DNA of 64,000 nt from Piromyces finnis (GCA_002104945.1 MCFH01000053.1:122501-186500), one strand, 5' to 3'. Positions 39,139 to 56,136 are shown, counted from the first letter of the stretch. Notes: a model not told the origin generated them from the letters alone. Program-made: numbers and translations.

Positions 39139-41138
39139 ATAATGATAGTAATAATAAATTCTACAATTAATACGACTATTACTATTGCCATTACTATTAC
39201 TGTCACTACTATATAATAAATAAATATTTGAAAATATTTATTTATCTATTATGGATGATACATTATTTATTATTATTTTTTTTAAAGAAATATAAAATAT
39301 TAAAAGTCCAATAATCTCATCAAACTTCATATTCATTGAATATCATTAATAATATATTTTCAAAAGAAGCAACTTTATAAGAAAGAAAGTTATTATTAAT
39401 AAAATATCTAACTTTTTTTGTTAATTTTCTTCTGGTCTTTCCTTTTTTTATATGAGCTATTCATTCACTTATTTATTTACTCATTTATTCATTCATCCAT
39501 TCATTCATTTATTTTTAATATTTTATTTGTATTGTAAATTATTATATATATAATAAATAGGATGAATATATTAGAAGTATACACTTTTTTTTTTGGTTAA
39601 GTTCAAGGAAACACAAATAAAATTAATTTTATAATAAATGATTGACTTCCTTTGAACTTATTTCTGTATATTATAATATATTGAAGGTTATTGAAATACA
39701 ATAAGTATTTTTATAGAAAAAAATAGATAGTAATAGATCTATACCCAATAATTTTCATGAATAATATAATAATATATATTTTAAATAAATAAAAATATAT
39801 TGATAATCCATTCTAATATATTGTATCAATTCTTAATAATTAAATAAATTACAAATATATATTAGTACAATATATTCTAATCGAAACTAAATATAAAATA
39901 TCATTTTTTATTGAAAAATACTTTCAATTCTAAAATACTTTGATTTAATAGGTTAATAGAATTATATTTATTCAGACTATTATATTATAATGTTATATAT
40001 TATTTAATATAACTAATATATTGATTATAAATATATTATTTTAAATAATTTATATTAAATTTTATTTTTAATATATTGATTATTGTAAGGAATATATCTA
40101 CAAACTTTAATCTGAATAAGGATAATAATAAAAAGGTGTATCTTTGATTATTTTTATTTTCTAATGATAATAAAAAAAAAAGAGTTAGTTTTATTTTTAT
40201 TAATTGATAGTTAGCAGCTAAATAATATATTATTACTAGTTTTATCTATAGAAATACATTTTTTTGTGAGATATATAATCATTATACCAAAAATATATAT
40301 TATATAGGAGTAAGAAGGTAATTTAAAACATTTCAACATTTCTAATTTTTATTATTAGTATTATATTTTCTTTTTAATTGATATTTGAAATTAAAATATA
40401 TTTGATTACATATTAATATATTAACTATATATTATTGTAATTTAAATTTTAATATTACAAATTAAAAAATTTATAAATTTTTTTTTTTTTTCTTTATCAA
40501 CATTTTGTCATTTTATTTTATTTTATAATTACTAAATCTGTTATAATAATAAAAAAATATATAATATTTATTATTAATATAACGTTTTAGTAAGCTAGTT
40601 TATAATAAACCTTTTCTTTTTCTTTTATTTAAAGAATCAATCGTGTTTTTTTTTTAATATTCTTATTTTCTATATACTAAAAAGGAAATTTGAAGAAGAA
40701 AAAAAAAAGATTATAAATATAAAAAGAAATAACTTTAATTATAAGGTATTATATAATGAGAATTAATAATCAAAAATCAAATTTATAGAGAATAAAGAAA
40801 AGTTAAATAGATTAAATACTTATTCTTGAGGAAGAAAGTTATAAAATATTTAATCTAAATTTTTAAAAAAAAAAAGTGATATAAATAAGAAAATATAAGA
40901 GGAATAAATAAATAACAATAAATTAGATTAAAAGTATTTATATTAATATACTTATTATAATTTAAAATGAAATACTAATATATATTTTTTATACATATTT
41001 ATATAAAATATATTATGAAATTTATTTTGGATTATGAAATTTTATTAAATTTATCTTCAATCAATTAATTTAATTAAATTAACATAAAAAAAAAAAGATT
41101 TAAAAGCAAATAAATTAACAATAAAATAAATATAAAAT

Positions 41139-43388
41139 ATGGCTCAACGTCGTATAAGTGCTATTTTAAACCACCTTGCTGGTTCTGATGATTTAAATCA
41201 TGAAATAAATTATGAAAATCCAGCTGAAAGATACAATCTTAGACCAAATCTTACTTCAGCAGAAACTAAGTAAATATTTATTTGTTTATTATAAAAATAT
41301 TTTAAAAAGATTATTTATTCAAGTTGAATAAATAAAAGCAAAAATTGATTAGTATTAAAAATGAAAAAAGAAACTGGAATTATAAATAAAAAAAATATAA
41401 TTTTGAAATGTTGGAGTATATAAAAAGCAATATTTTATCACATATTGCTAAATTGCTATTAAAAAATTTTAATTTTAGATTTAAAAATAATAAAAGATCA
41501 TAAAGATTATAATAGTTTCATAGAAGATTATTATTGTTATTAAATTCATATTGTTAATCTTTAATTTTAATATATTAGACATCAATTAGTTTTAACCGAT
41601 AACAAATCTGGTCAAAAGTGGAACCTTCCAGCTCCAGATGCTAATAACAATGGTCCAATTTCCCCAGTTCAATTTATTGTTCTTCCAAAAAGGTAAATAA
41701 TAGTATAAAAAGTTTTTGAAGAGTGAATATATATTAATATTTTTTTTTACAGTAAAACTACCAATTCATTAACTGTATTAGATAACAGAACTGGTAAACT
41801 TTATGAAATTGCTATTGAAGATGATACTATTCCAGCTTTAAAATTCAAGACAATGCTTGGTCCAAATAAGAAAGAAGGAATTAGGTAAATAGATAATATG
41901 AAAATAAAGATTTAAAATATTAGGTAAAAAATATTAGGTAAAAAAAAGTATGCTAATATAATTTATTTTATTTTAATGCAGAGTTTATGATCCAGCATAC
42001 CAAAACACTGCTGTTGCTCGCTCAAAAATTACTGAAATTGATGGTGAAGCAGGTGTACTTAGATACCGTGGATACCCAATTGAAGAACTTGCCGAAAAAT
42101 CAAATTATCTTGAAGTTTCTTATTTATTAATTTTTGGTGAATTACCAAACAAAGTTCAATATGAACGTTGGTCTAATGAAATTATGCACCATACATACAT
42201 TCACATTCGTGTTATGGAACTTATGAAGTCCTTTAACTACGATGCTCACCCAGTAAGTTTGATAGATATTAAAAATAATTTAAATATATAAAAAATAGAG
42301 TTTATGAAAAAATAAATGAAACTAATATATATTGGATATTTAATATTTAGATGGGTATGTTTATCAGTTCTATTTCTGCCATGTCTACTTACCACCCAGA
42401 AGCTAACCCAGCTTTAGCTGGTAATGATATGTACAAGGTTAGTGCTACTGCTAGAACTAAGCAAATTGTTAGATTATTAGGTAAAGTTCCAACTGTTGCT
42501 GCCTGCTGTTACAGACACAGAATTGGTAGACCATACAACTACCCACAAAGTAACCTTGGTTACTGTGAAAACTTCTTATACATGTTAGATCATCTTAGTG
42601 AAGAAAACTATATGCCAAATGCTAAATTAGCTCGTGCTTTAGATGTTTTATTCATTTTACACGCTGATCACGAATTAAACTGTTCTACTGCTGCTATGCG
42701 TCATATTGGTTCTACCTTAGTTGACCCATACAGTGCCGTTGCTGGTGCTGCTTCTGCTTTATATGGTCCATTACATGGTGGTGCTAATGAAGCTGTATTA
42801 CGTATGTTAGAAGAAATCGGTAAACCAGAAAATGTTACTGAATTCTTAGAACAAGTTAAGCAAAGAAAGAGACGTTTAATGGGTTTCGGACATAGAATTT
42901 ATAAAAATTACGATCCAAGAGCTAGAATTATCAGACAAGTTGCTTACGAAGTCTTTGAAATTTGTGGTCGTGAACCTTTAATTGAAGTTGCTATTGAATT
43001 AGAAAGAATCGCTCTTTCTGATGATTACTTCGTCAAGAGAAAGTTATATCCAAATGTTGATTTCTATAGTGGTCTTATCTACAAATCTATGGGATTCCCA
43101 ACTGATTTCTTCCCAGTTTTATTCGCCATTCCAAGAGTTTCTGGTTGGTTAGCTCACTGGGTTGAATCTATCACTAACCCAGCTGCTAAGATTTGGAGAC
43201 CAAGACAAGTTTATGTTGGTGAAGGTAAGCGTAGTTATGTTCCAATGGAACACCGTTCATTGCCAGACCCAACTGAAAATGACAATAACGATAATGGATT
43301 CAATATGGAAATCCACTACGATCTTAGTAAGAGAAGTGCTGCTGCCACTTATGAAGGAAAATACAGAAAACCAGAATTAAAAGCATAA
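41139..43388 (+). CDS. Citrate synthase, peroxisomal/glyoxysomal type, with N-terminal PTS2
   Basis: Condenses acetyl-CoA with oxaloacetate to citrate. Five exons (41139 to about 41269, 41579-41691, 41752-41886, 41982-42250, 42351-43388) give about 560 residues. The body is the long citrate synthase known from plant peroxisomes and Dictyostelium: [54 protein letters not shown] and [14 protein letters not shown] carry the catalytic His (in HADHE and GPLHGG) and Asp (in YDPR), all present. Residues 5-13, RISAILNHL, match the PTS2 peroxisome signal R-[LVI]-x2-[LVI]-[LS]-x-[HQ]-[LA] at every position, and sit where plant glyoxysomal enzymes carry theirs. There is no presequence of mitochondrial type. 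Start ATG at 41139 follows A-rich leader. High expression is suggested by the GC-favoured codons of the last exon. Confidence 0.95.
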
Positions 43389-44900
43389 TTTCTTTTAACA
43401 AATAACTATTATAACTAATTTTTATTTTTATAATTATGTTTATTTAATTTAACTATAATACTTTTTAGTTTAATTTGAAAAAAGAAACAAAAAAAAAAAA
43501 AAACGATAGCATTCAAAATTTTTATTACAGTATTTCCCCATCTTATTATTTTTTTAAAAATGATAGAAATTTTTATTAATATATTTTAGATATATATGAA
43601 ATAACAATTACAGAAAATCATAAAAAACATATATAAATAAATAATAATCAGTGATATAAATAAATATATAAAATAATATATCTTAATTAAAATATTAGTA
43701 TAATAATTTAATCCTTTTATATATTTTTTATTTTATTTTATTTGGAAAAGAAAAAGTTTTTTATAAACTAGATATAAAAAGATCTATATAATTATCCAAA
43801 GAAATATTCATTGATTATTAAATACCACATTAGATACTGAATTTTATCTTTTAGATTAATTAAAAAATACTTAATCGTTTTAATATTTATTAGAAGAAAA
43901 TAAGAAAAGATTGATAAAAATAAGTTAATTTAAATTAAAATAACAATAATCCAAAACAAACTTTATATTTAAAGAAATAATAATAAATAATAAAATAAAA
44001 AAAAAAAATAATAAAATAAAAAGAAAAATAGAACAACAACAAAATAATGTTAAGAATAAAAAAAAAAAAAAAAAGAAAAACCTATTATATTTCATATCAA
44101 TGAAATAAAATAGTAAATTTCAAACAAAACGATTATAACTCTTAATGTATTTAACAAATAAAACCTAAGTAAGGAAAAAAAATAAAAATTAAAAAAAAAA
44201 AAAGAATAAAATTTAAAAAAAAAAATATTTATTAAAACTTCTTTTTCATATTGCATTTATGATAATAGTTTCACAATTTAATTTAAAAATGTTTCATAAT
44301 AATTTTTACTCCTTTTTTGAAATATATATATATTTTTTATTTTATTTTCCTTTAATTTACTTTGGTGTGGAAAATTTTTATTAAATAATTAAAACAATTT
44401 AATAATTTTATAAAGTAACAATTTTTTTTTAGGTTAACTGATTTTATTTAGATCATAGCCATCTTCTACTAATATCCCTTTTTTAATTCTATAATATATG
44501 GAAATACTTTTATGTATTAATAACTTATAATAATGCAATATTAAATATATTATTTAAATTTCCATGTTTTGTTTGTATTTATTACTTTGTGTTATCATCA
44601 TATTTTTCAATAAAATACAGTTATATATATCTGTATAAATTATGAGAATTATTATTTAAATTTTAAATATTGAATTTTTTATAATTAATTGCAATTTTTA
44701 TTTTTCATCTTTTAATTCTTTTTTTTTTTTTATTAATAACACTAAAAAATAGTTAAATGTATAAAATGATATTATGATAATAAATAAAACAAACAAACAA
44801 ATATTTATATATTAAATATACTCAAAAGTAACATTCATTTATTAAATAGCAAAGATAATTAATTTTAAATTTAAAAATGTATGTATTATATATATTTATA
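43389..44900. other. AT-rich spacer between convergent genes
   Basis: 3' UTRs of citrate synthase (+) and of the RFC subunit (-), with many A-runs. No ORF or structured feature seen. Confidence 0.65.
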
Positions 44901-47267
<2,367 letters not shown>

Positions 47268-48058
47268 TTCTTAATAAAATATCGAATGGTGCGGTTAATA
47301 TATATAATTATATATGTTAATAAGAGAAATAAGATTTTTATAGAGATTTTCAATTAAATAATTAATAGAAATTTGATATAATGAAATTTGATGGTTTATA
47401 AATTTTAAACATTGAATAAAAAATTATATCCATTTACAATATGTATTGTGTATTATTTTAAAATTAAAATATATAATATAATCTTATTAAAATTATAAGT
47501 TATATAAATTATATAATAATCCCATTTAAAATGACATTTCCAACTTAAATTTGATTTTGATTATATCATCATAAAAAAAAAAGAAAAGAAAAGAAAAAGA
47601 AAAGAAAAAAATTAATTACTTTATTCCAATGGAAATAATTGATTATTATTTTGTAATATGCTACTGTTATTTGTAATGTTTATGCTTTTAAAGTGTTAAA
47701 TGTATATTATAATAATAATATGTTAAAGATAAATTATATTGAAAATTAAAATTTTTTAATATAAAAAAATATTTGCTCGTTTTTATTATTTATTTATTTA
47801 TTTTATTTTATTTTAACATGTCTATAAAAACAAAAACTTTATAATTAATTTTTTATTAATAATTTATTTGAAATTTATTAATTTTGGTATACATAATATA
47901 AGTCTTTATTAAAAAAAAAAAAAAAAAAAAAAAATACAAAAATAAAGAAAATAATAAGCACAGAGAGAAAAAATTAAAATATTTAAAAAAAAAAAAGTTT
48001 TCTTATAATTATTTGGATAAATATATATTTTGATAATTATTATCATAATTTACCGTTT
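47268..48058. other. AT-rich spacer
   Basis: Between RFC3 upstream sequence and the 3' end of INTS2, with poly(A) at 47912-47934. Nothing else seen. Confidence 0.65.
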
Positions 48059-50717
48059 TTATTTCTTTAAATTAAGATTTTGATTCTCATTTTTAATTAA
48101 AGAAGCCATTTTAATGGTAGTTTCAGAAATCACCTTACCAATTTGGAAAAGTAAATTTGTTTTACTTTGTTTAAAAGCTATAGCATTATTAAGTACTAAT
48201 GATTTAAATTGAGAATCATTAATTGGCTTCATTTCTTTTTTTTTTTTTTTTTTTTTTTAATTATTGTAAAAATATTAATATTAGAAATTATTATTCATTG
48301 ATTTTTTTGTATATAATATGAAAGTAAATAAATCTATTTTCTATATAAAAACATTAGAAGAATAAAAAAAGAAAAAACTTATTTACTGTGAAGTAAGTCG
48401 CTCACTAAATGAATTATATTTGGAAAAGCTTTACATATATTAACTAATACAGGAATAACTTCGACTAAATAATCAGGTATACTTTCAACAATGTTTCCTA
48501 TTGAATATATAATATAATATAATATTAATTTCTTTCTTCTTCTTTTTAATAAAAAGATATATATAGAATATTAATATTAATAGATTACCTAAATTATTTA
48601 ATGATATTTCATTATTTATTTGATTTTGAATTTGGGAAGTAAAATTAATAAATGGTAATGCCATATGCTTAATTTTTGGTATGACAACATCCTTTGCTAA
48701 AGCATGACTAATAGTTAATAATGTTTATTTATATTATAAGCAACAAACTTATTAGCCTAATTCATATTCTTAATATAGCATAAATAAAGTTTATAATTAA
48801 TAATAAATATTTATACCTTCTAGCAACGGGATATTTCATAAATACATAACCTGACAAATGAATACCAAAAATCTGACTTTCAATATTTGTTATTGATAAT
48901 AACTCTGGTATAAAATCAAAACAAACGTCTATAATAATAAAAAATTAATAAATAACAATTAAATTAATAATAATTAATAACAAAAATAATAGTATTTACG
49001 CATTGATGGGACATATTTAACCATGTCAGGTATTATATCTACGGCATAAGTTTGAAAATGAATTAATTTAATATATTTCGGATTCTCAATGAAACGTTGA
49101 TTAATAAAGTTAAAAATCAATGAAAGTATAGCCTCTTTATGTTTTTCTTGAATATAGTTAAACCAATATTTAATTATAAATAATAAATAAAATAAAATAA
49201 AATTACTATAAATACATTTTTAAATAATTTAAATATGTAAAATATATTACCATTTGTAGACTTCTTTTTTTCTATTTGAGAAATTTCAATTAAAGTCTGA
49301 AATAATGATGTTTCTTGTATGTATAATAATGTACTTAGATGTAAATCTCTAAACATATTCTTCATATAATAAAAAAAAAAAAGTTTTTTTAATTTCTTTC
49401 ATTTTCTTCTTAAAACAATACATTTAAATTAAAATGCTTGCTAAATAATAAAATTAGTTACATTAATATTATTTCCTCTAACAAGATGAATATTATATTC
49501 ATGTCTATAATAATGTCTTGATGCCATCATTACAAATTCAAGAGTCTGATAAAAAAAATTATATAACGTAAATATAAAATGTAATTATTATAGTTGCTGA
49601 TTTCTTTTAAAATTTAAAAAAAAATTTATAATTATTTTACCAATAAAAATATTTCCAGTAACTTTGGATTTGAATATATTCTTTGATCACATGTAAATAG
49701 AATCATTGGATTTTCAATAAGATCTTGATAGTTATAATCACTTCCTCTAATTAATTTAGAATGTTTATTTAAAAATTGTTAAATATTAAATACTATTTTT
49801 ATGAAGTAAATTGGTTAATTTTTCATACCTTTTTTCTTTTTGAAAATTATTCAAAGTAGCTACCCATAATTTATTTGGAATGACAGTATTTAATGATTTC
49901 CATATTTCAACAAATTCATCTACTATTAAATCATTATCATCACTAAAATATTTAAATTTAATAATATTAGTGTTAATTTTTTTTTTTCTAATATAATAAA
50001 ACATACTTTAATTCTATAATTCTTGGAATAATTGTTGACAAAATAATATCACAATATGGGATTTTTTGATGCGTTTTTAAAGAATTAATATATCTTAATG
50101 CTTATAAATAAATAATAATATCATTAACATTAACGTCTTTAATAATAAAATTTTATTTTTTAAATAATTGTTTTGCCTAGTTTTAGTTTTATTTATAATT
50201 ACCTAAAAGAATCATTTTATTATCATTTTTTGATTGTAATAAATTTTTCTTAATATTTTCTGGATCAAACTTAATTCCTTCATTATCAATTATCATATCA
50301 TTTTTACTATTATTAATACAATTAATGATATCAACTTGTCTAAAATATGGTATAATAAGACTAGTACTTTTTATATATTTAATATTTTTGTATATTAGTT
50401 TATTTTTAATTTTTATTATTATGTAATTTAACATAATGAATTTTATATTGTTAAAATCAAATATTTACTTATTATCTATTTCTTCTTCCATAATATTATT
50501 TGTTGTATTATAAAGGTGAGGAAATTGATAAGCTATGCATTTTACAAAGCTTGGGTATATTGCACTAAATTCCTTTTTATTTTCAACATAATGTAATATA
50601 TATTTGATTGGAATATTTTCTAAAAATTTGGTTTCATATTCTAATTGAATCAAAATTATCAGTCAATAATAAGTAAAATGGATTAATAAATATTATATTA
50701 ATAGTTGTACATAATAA

Positions 50718-50766
<49 letters not shown>

Positions 50767-53700
50767 GATACCAGAAATTGTTGAATGATGTGGGAACTGT
50801 TGAACTATTTCATTAAACATTAATACATAAAATAGTAATATAATTTGTGAAGGTTGAGGTGACTCGTTAATATCTTTTAAGTAATTATAAATATGATCTT
50901 CAGGTATTTTTGTTATTGAATTTGTAGTCAAAATTCTTTCATAAAAATAGGAAAAAAATTATTGTATGTTTTTATTATTAGCATTTTTTATAATAAAATT
51001 CTATGAAATTTAACTATTATGAATTAATAAAAGAAATTTACCCTTCAATATATTCTTTTAATATTGGTTGGATTAAATGATGTATTGGTAATGATATATT
51101 TAGTATTTGATACATAATCCAATCTTTAACATCCACATTTCCTTTATGAAAAACTTTTCCTCTTAATAATTGATAAACAATTGAAAATGAGAAATTCTCG
51201 TTTTTTGACTGTTGAAAGAATTTTATTTAAATGGGTTTCATTAATATTATTTTATGAATTGAATATTTTAATGTTAAACCTATAATTATTTAACTTACCA
51301 TTTTAGTTTTAGGTAAATATAATGATCTTTTCGTTATTTCACTTTCATTTATTAATGTTTGAGTAATTAAATATCTCATCCCTGGTAATGATGTTTTTGC
51401 TTTATTTGAATAAGATAATAAAAAGTTTGTATTGTTATTATATATATATATATATTTTATTATTAAAAAGAAAACTAAATAAATACTTACGTATATCAAT
51501 ATCAATTCTCAAAATATTTCTAACAAGGTGGACAATTTCGAACATTTGATTTGTATGTGAATACACGCCAAGCATTAAAGTCATTTCAGAATATTCTGAC
51601 CTTAATAAATTTCCCATTAATTCAACTAATGATTCCTTAAAATTATAATAATAGAATTATTATTATTAATTAATTAATTAAAATTGATTACTATTAATAT
51701 AAAGAAATAAAAGAAAAAAAATACTTTTGAATATGAAGAAATCTGATCCCAACATATTAACATGAAGCATAAACTTAATTGTGTCATTCTTTAATATAAA
51801 AATAATAATGTAAATATTGTTATATTTTCTAAAAACAATATGATATATTTACTTTTTTAATATGATTTACCTGTGATTCTGAGATTGTCTAACTACATCC
51901 ATATAAAGATTAAGCTCATCTGAATCAAAATGAAGTTTATTTATTAAACCTGCTAGACCACATATAATTCGAAATGGAATATAAATATCAACTGAATCAG
52001 AATTCATTGACTATTAAAAATAAAAAAAAGTTTTAAGAAAAAGTTAGAAAATTAAATGTACATATAAAAATAGTAAAGCCAATACTTAGTAAATGATATA
52101 TACCATTTGAAACGATATTTCTTGGTGCATTTTTGATTTTATCCAGTTTATATATTGAGTGCATTGTTTATCTTGTATAAACCATTTCGAATTTTTACCC
52201 ATTACTGAATTAATGAATGTTAACTATAATATATTAAAAATATTAAAGATAAAGATAAATATAAACTTTCTTTATTTTTTTTTAAAAAAAAATAATATAT
52301 AACCTATATATTTACTTCATCATGGATAATATCCTTAGTAATAGCTAATATAATATTAGGTAATATACGCTTTTCAACTAATATATTTCTTATTGTAATT
52401 GAATGATGTGGTGCTAATTTATACATTCCAGTTAAAATATGACTATTATTGAAAAGAAAATAACATTTAATTACTAATTACTTTTCATTTTGATTATTAA
52501 ATTGTTTATTAGTTTATATCATTTATGGTGATATTAATAGTACTTTATTGATGACTGTAGTTCAGGTTTTAGTTTATATAGAGAACAGCACTGCTCAACA
52601 ACCTTTATAAATATATCGTAATATTTAATTTTAATTAAATATTGATGATAATAATAAATTTTAATATAATTATATTATTAATTTATTTACCTTGAAGAAA
52701 TTCCAAGGTGTATTCTCAACATATTGAATAATAAATTCTATTCCATATTCTAAATAACAAAATATATCTACAACAATCTTTAAAATAATAAAAAAAATCA
52801 TATATATATATATGATTTTTTTTAATATATATATATATATATTAATATTACTGTAATAATTAATTATAATAATAATTTATATTGAATTACTTCAACTTTA
52901 ATAAAATCATTTAAACAATAGCATAAAATATATAATAGTTGATAGTATAAAATTTGATTTTCTGATTTCATAGATTTTATATTTAAAAGCGGGCTATTAA
53001 AATAATTTATTGAAGGAACAGTGATATTACTTAATGAATTCCTTTGTTGAGCAAATCTCCCAGAATTATTTTTTCCATTACTATTAATACTACTTTCACG
53101 GTTTTGATTATCATTATCATTTACAAATATTTGCAATTTTAATAATTCTAGTATTATTTGACTTTATTATATAAGTATATAATGAGTATATAAAAATAAG
53201 GTTTATGAATTTCAAATTTTAAATGATTATTAATAATTTATTTTTTATTACATTATATCCTTGTTTGTCTTATCAATTTTATCTAAATTTGAAATCTGTA
53301 ATAATTAATTTTTAATTGTTAATTTATTATTAATTTTAGAAACATATAAAAAAAAAATAAATTATATTTTAAAGTAAAATAGCACTAACCAAAGCTGGAT
53401 TATTTAAGATAATATTTCCTTGTTGAAATAATTCATTATAATTTAAAAATTTAATTGCGAATAGAGCATCAATATACTATAATTAATAAAAATAAAATAA
53501 AAGAAATTTTAATATTTGGATAAATAAATTTATTTTTTTTATATCATTTATTAAATTCAACCTTTTCATTTTCTAAGGTCATATTTGGTAAATCAGACTT
53601 ATTCATTAATAATGAAACAATGTATGGTATAACTTCTGGATACTGTTAATTATATTTAATTACAAAAAGTAGCATTTTCAGATATGTTTATATTTTGAAA

Positions 53701-53850
53701 AATATTAATAACAATAAACACTTTAAAAAAAAAAAATTTAAAAAAAAAAATAATTTTATAAGACAATATTTCAATTACTTCTTCTAATGAATTTGGCAAA
53801 ATCCCATCTTCGAGAGATTTAAAAATTTCACATTTTCCATTTGTTGACAT
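48059..53850 (-). CDS. INTS2: Integrator complex subunit 2
   Basis: Helical-repeat scaffold of Integrator, the nuclear complex that cleaves nascent snRNA and other RNA polymerase II transcripts. The gene is cut into some 20-25 short exons. The order and wording of blocks match animal INTS2 throughout: MSTNGKCEIFKSLEDG (start 53848-53850), ESLVELMGNLLRSEYSEM and LMLGVYSHTNQMFEIVHLV (near 51520-51635), FSIVYQLLRGKVFHKGNVDV plus KDWIMYQILNISLPIHHLI (near 51070-51200), QIILLFYVLMFNEIVQQFP (50800s), ENIPIKYILHYVENKKEF and YQFPHLYNTTNNIMEEEI (50465-50640), VEIWKSLNTVIPNKLWVATL (49850-49915), a FIPELLS-type segment near 48900, and NIVESIPDYLVEVIPVLVNI ending ASLIKNENQNLNLKK. Stop 48059-48061. Exon edges were not all checked. 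An (AAAT)n tract lies in one intron (50716-50764). Confidence 0.9.
50716..50764. repeat. (AAAT)n microsatellite in an INTS2 intron
   Basis: About twelve tetranucleotide units next to the acceptor side of the exon that begins near 50780. Confidence 0.95.
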
Positions 53851-54340
53851 TGTATATGGTATGGTATATAAATTGATAGAATAATTTATAAATATATGTA
53901 CTTTTCCTTTATTAATTCAAATTATTATAGCTTCTTTTAAATGTAAATTAAATATAAATTCAGAATATTAATATTTCTTAGAAAAAAAACATTATTCTTA
54001 TTTGACTTTTAAAATAAAATATTAAATAGTTTAAGAAATATTTTTTTTTACTATATTAAATTGGTTTCATTCTAATTAAAATATAATTAAAAATATAATT
54101 TAAATGGAAATTACATATTTTTGTGAAATATCACGTGTGTACTGTTTTATAATATATGGATTAAGTTTTCTAACAAAGCAAAAATGTTTATTCAAAGAAT
54201 TATAAACTTTAAATATGTGATAATTATTATATTAATGATAATATATATTTATTAAAGTATTAAAGAAAATCAAATGAAAAAGAAATATAGATAATTATTA
54301 TATGTAAATATACTTTATATTTTATGATAAATAATTATAT
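53851..54340. other. AT-rich spacer between YTH1 and INTS2
   Basis: 490 bases, both genes on the minus strand; it should hold the INTS2 promoter. No discrete element recognised. Confidence 0.6.
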
Positions 54341-54359
54341 TTAAAATTTAGATTGATGT

Positions 54360-54391
<32 letters not shown>

Positions 54392-55318
54392 GTTATTATT
54401 ATTATTTGTATGAGTTGTATTTTTCTTTATTAAGTATATATTTAAAAAAGGTGAAAAAAAGATATTAATAATATAATATTTATAATGTATAAAGTGCTTT
54501 AAATGTAATTTATAATATGTAATATACTTACATTTTCATCAGAATCTTGATTTTGAGTAAAGTATTGGGTATTAAGATTCGGTAATTCATATTTAGGACT
54601 TATTAAAAAAAAATATCAAAAATAATGAAATATATAAATAAAATCATATTAAATAGGAATAAATATATAAAATTAATATTTATACGTACTGTCCTTGATT
54701 ACAGTCCGGTCCTTTAGGACAAAATCCTGATATATAATTTTGACATATAATTTTACGAACATGTTTATGGCGACAATTTGGACCATGCTTACAAAATCCA
54801 CGAGCATACCAAGCACATTCTCGAACTTTTGATTCAGGATCCACATGTAAATACATACATTCTGGATTGCTACATTCACCATATTTTGAATAAAACCAAC
54901 ATTCTGGCATCTTTTTCAAATTATATTCATGAAGAAATTCACATAAATCACCTTTTTTACATAATCCACGAAGCCAATGCTTACAAACAACGGTTTTTTC
55001 TGGACGAGCATGTCTATATTGGCAATTATTTCCTTTAGCACATTGTCCTTTTTGAAAATATTTGCATGTTTCTACATTAACTATAATATTAAAAAAATTA
55101 TATTAAAAGATGTGCAATATTAATAATAATAATAATTAAGAATTCATTAATCAACTTCATTTAATTTTATTTTATTATAAATGGTTTACATGTAAATATC
55201 ATAATATTTACTTACCAGTGTTATTTTCTAATGAAATATTCAATTCATTTTTTATATATTCTTCAAATGAAAAATTTAATTTTTCTGCCTGATTTAATTC
55301 CTTTTCTAAAGTATTCAT
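54341..55318 (-). CDS. YTH1: CPSF30/Yth1, five-CCCH-finger subunit of the cleavage and polyadenylation factor
   Basis: Binds the polyadenylation signal region of pre-mRNA within the nuclear 3'-end processing complex. Start ATG 55316-55318; the first exon gives MNTLEKELNQAEKLNFSFEE, followed by tandem C-x7-8-C-x4-5-C-x3-H fingers: CKYFQKGQC...YRH, CKHWLRGLC...FLH, CWFYSKYGEC...YLH, CAWYARGFC...HKH and CQNYISGFC...GH. The His of finger five is built across an intron (CA|T). After the fingers come PKYELPNLNTQYFTQNQDSDEN and a poly-Asn tail to the stop at 54341-54343. Four introns. There is no C-terminal zinc knuckle, as in yeast Yth1 and unlike human CPSF4. The five-finger arrangement and spacing make the call secure. 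Confidence 0.93.
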
Positions 55319-56136
55319 GTTTGTATTAATGATAGTTTTTCTATTGTTGAGTGGAAAGCAATTTCATAATAATATTAATATTACATATATATTATTCTCT
55401 TTCTTCTTTCCTTTAATTTAATAAAATAAATGAAATAAAATGAAATAAAAAAAATATATTATTATTATATAACTAATAAAAGAATTAAATATATATTTTT
55501 TTTTAATAAACTGGAATTGATTTTATATTTATAAATCTATGTATAAATGATATAAAAATATGTTTAATCAGATGAAATTCAATTACTATATTGTTTGTTT
55601 TTTTAAATTAATAATTTTAATTAAATAACTAAAAAATTAATTAATAACTATATATTTATGATTATTTGAAATTAAAATATATTCTTTAATATTTTTTTTC
55701 ATTATATACTTATCTTCTTTCTTATAAGTAAGTGTATTTAATATATATAATTAATTATTTTGTAATAAAAAGGAAAAGTAATAAGGAACTTAAGAAATCA
55801 AAGAACATAATTATTAAAATAAAAAATAGATCACGAAATAAAACATTAATATTGATTAAAAGTAAAAAATCAACAAGTAATTAAATATATAATAAATAGT
55901 TGTATTATACATTTAAATTTATTTTATGAAGATCAATTAAAATACTCTTTCAGTAGTTTAACATTATTATATCATTATAATTTTATTTACAAATAAAATA
56001 ATATTATGCTTTATTTATTGAATAAATAAATAGAAAAATAAAATTATATATATTTATATGTATACTAATAATTTAACACTTTTGATTATAAAAAAACTTT
56101 AAATCAGGATAAACCATTTAACGTGAAAAAAATAAA
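55319..56136. other. Shared upstream region of YTH1 and RPN6
   Basis: 818 AT-rich bases between divergent genes, so both promoters lie here. No motif can be named with confidence; I see no proteasome-type Rpn4 element. Confidence 0.6.

Larger units (their letters stand above)
36099..41138. other. 5-kb gene-poor AT-rich region
   Basis: No supported gene. It contains a perfect 64-bp tandem duplication (36803-36930), an isolated signal-peptide-like exon with donor (37848-37889), a 15-bp perfect hairpin (38681-38714), an (ACTAAT)n tract (39046-39138) and an ATTC-type run near 39465-39515. Confidence 0.65.

Noticed and set aside
54778-55038. Plus-strand ORF over YTH1
   Set aside because: Antisense shadow of the zinc-finger exon.
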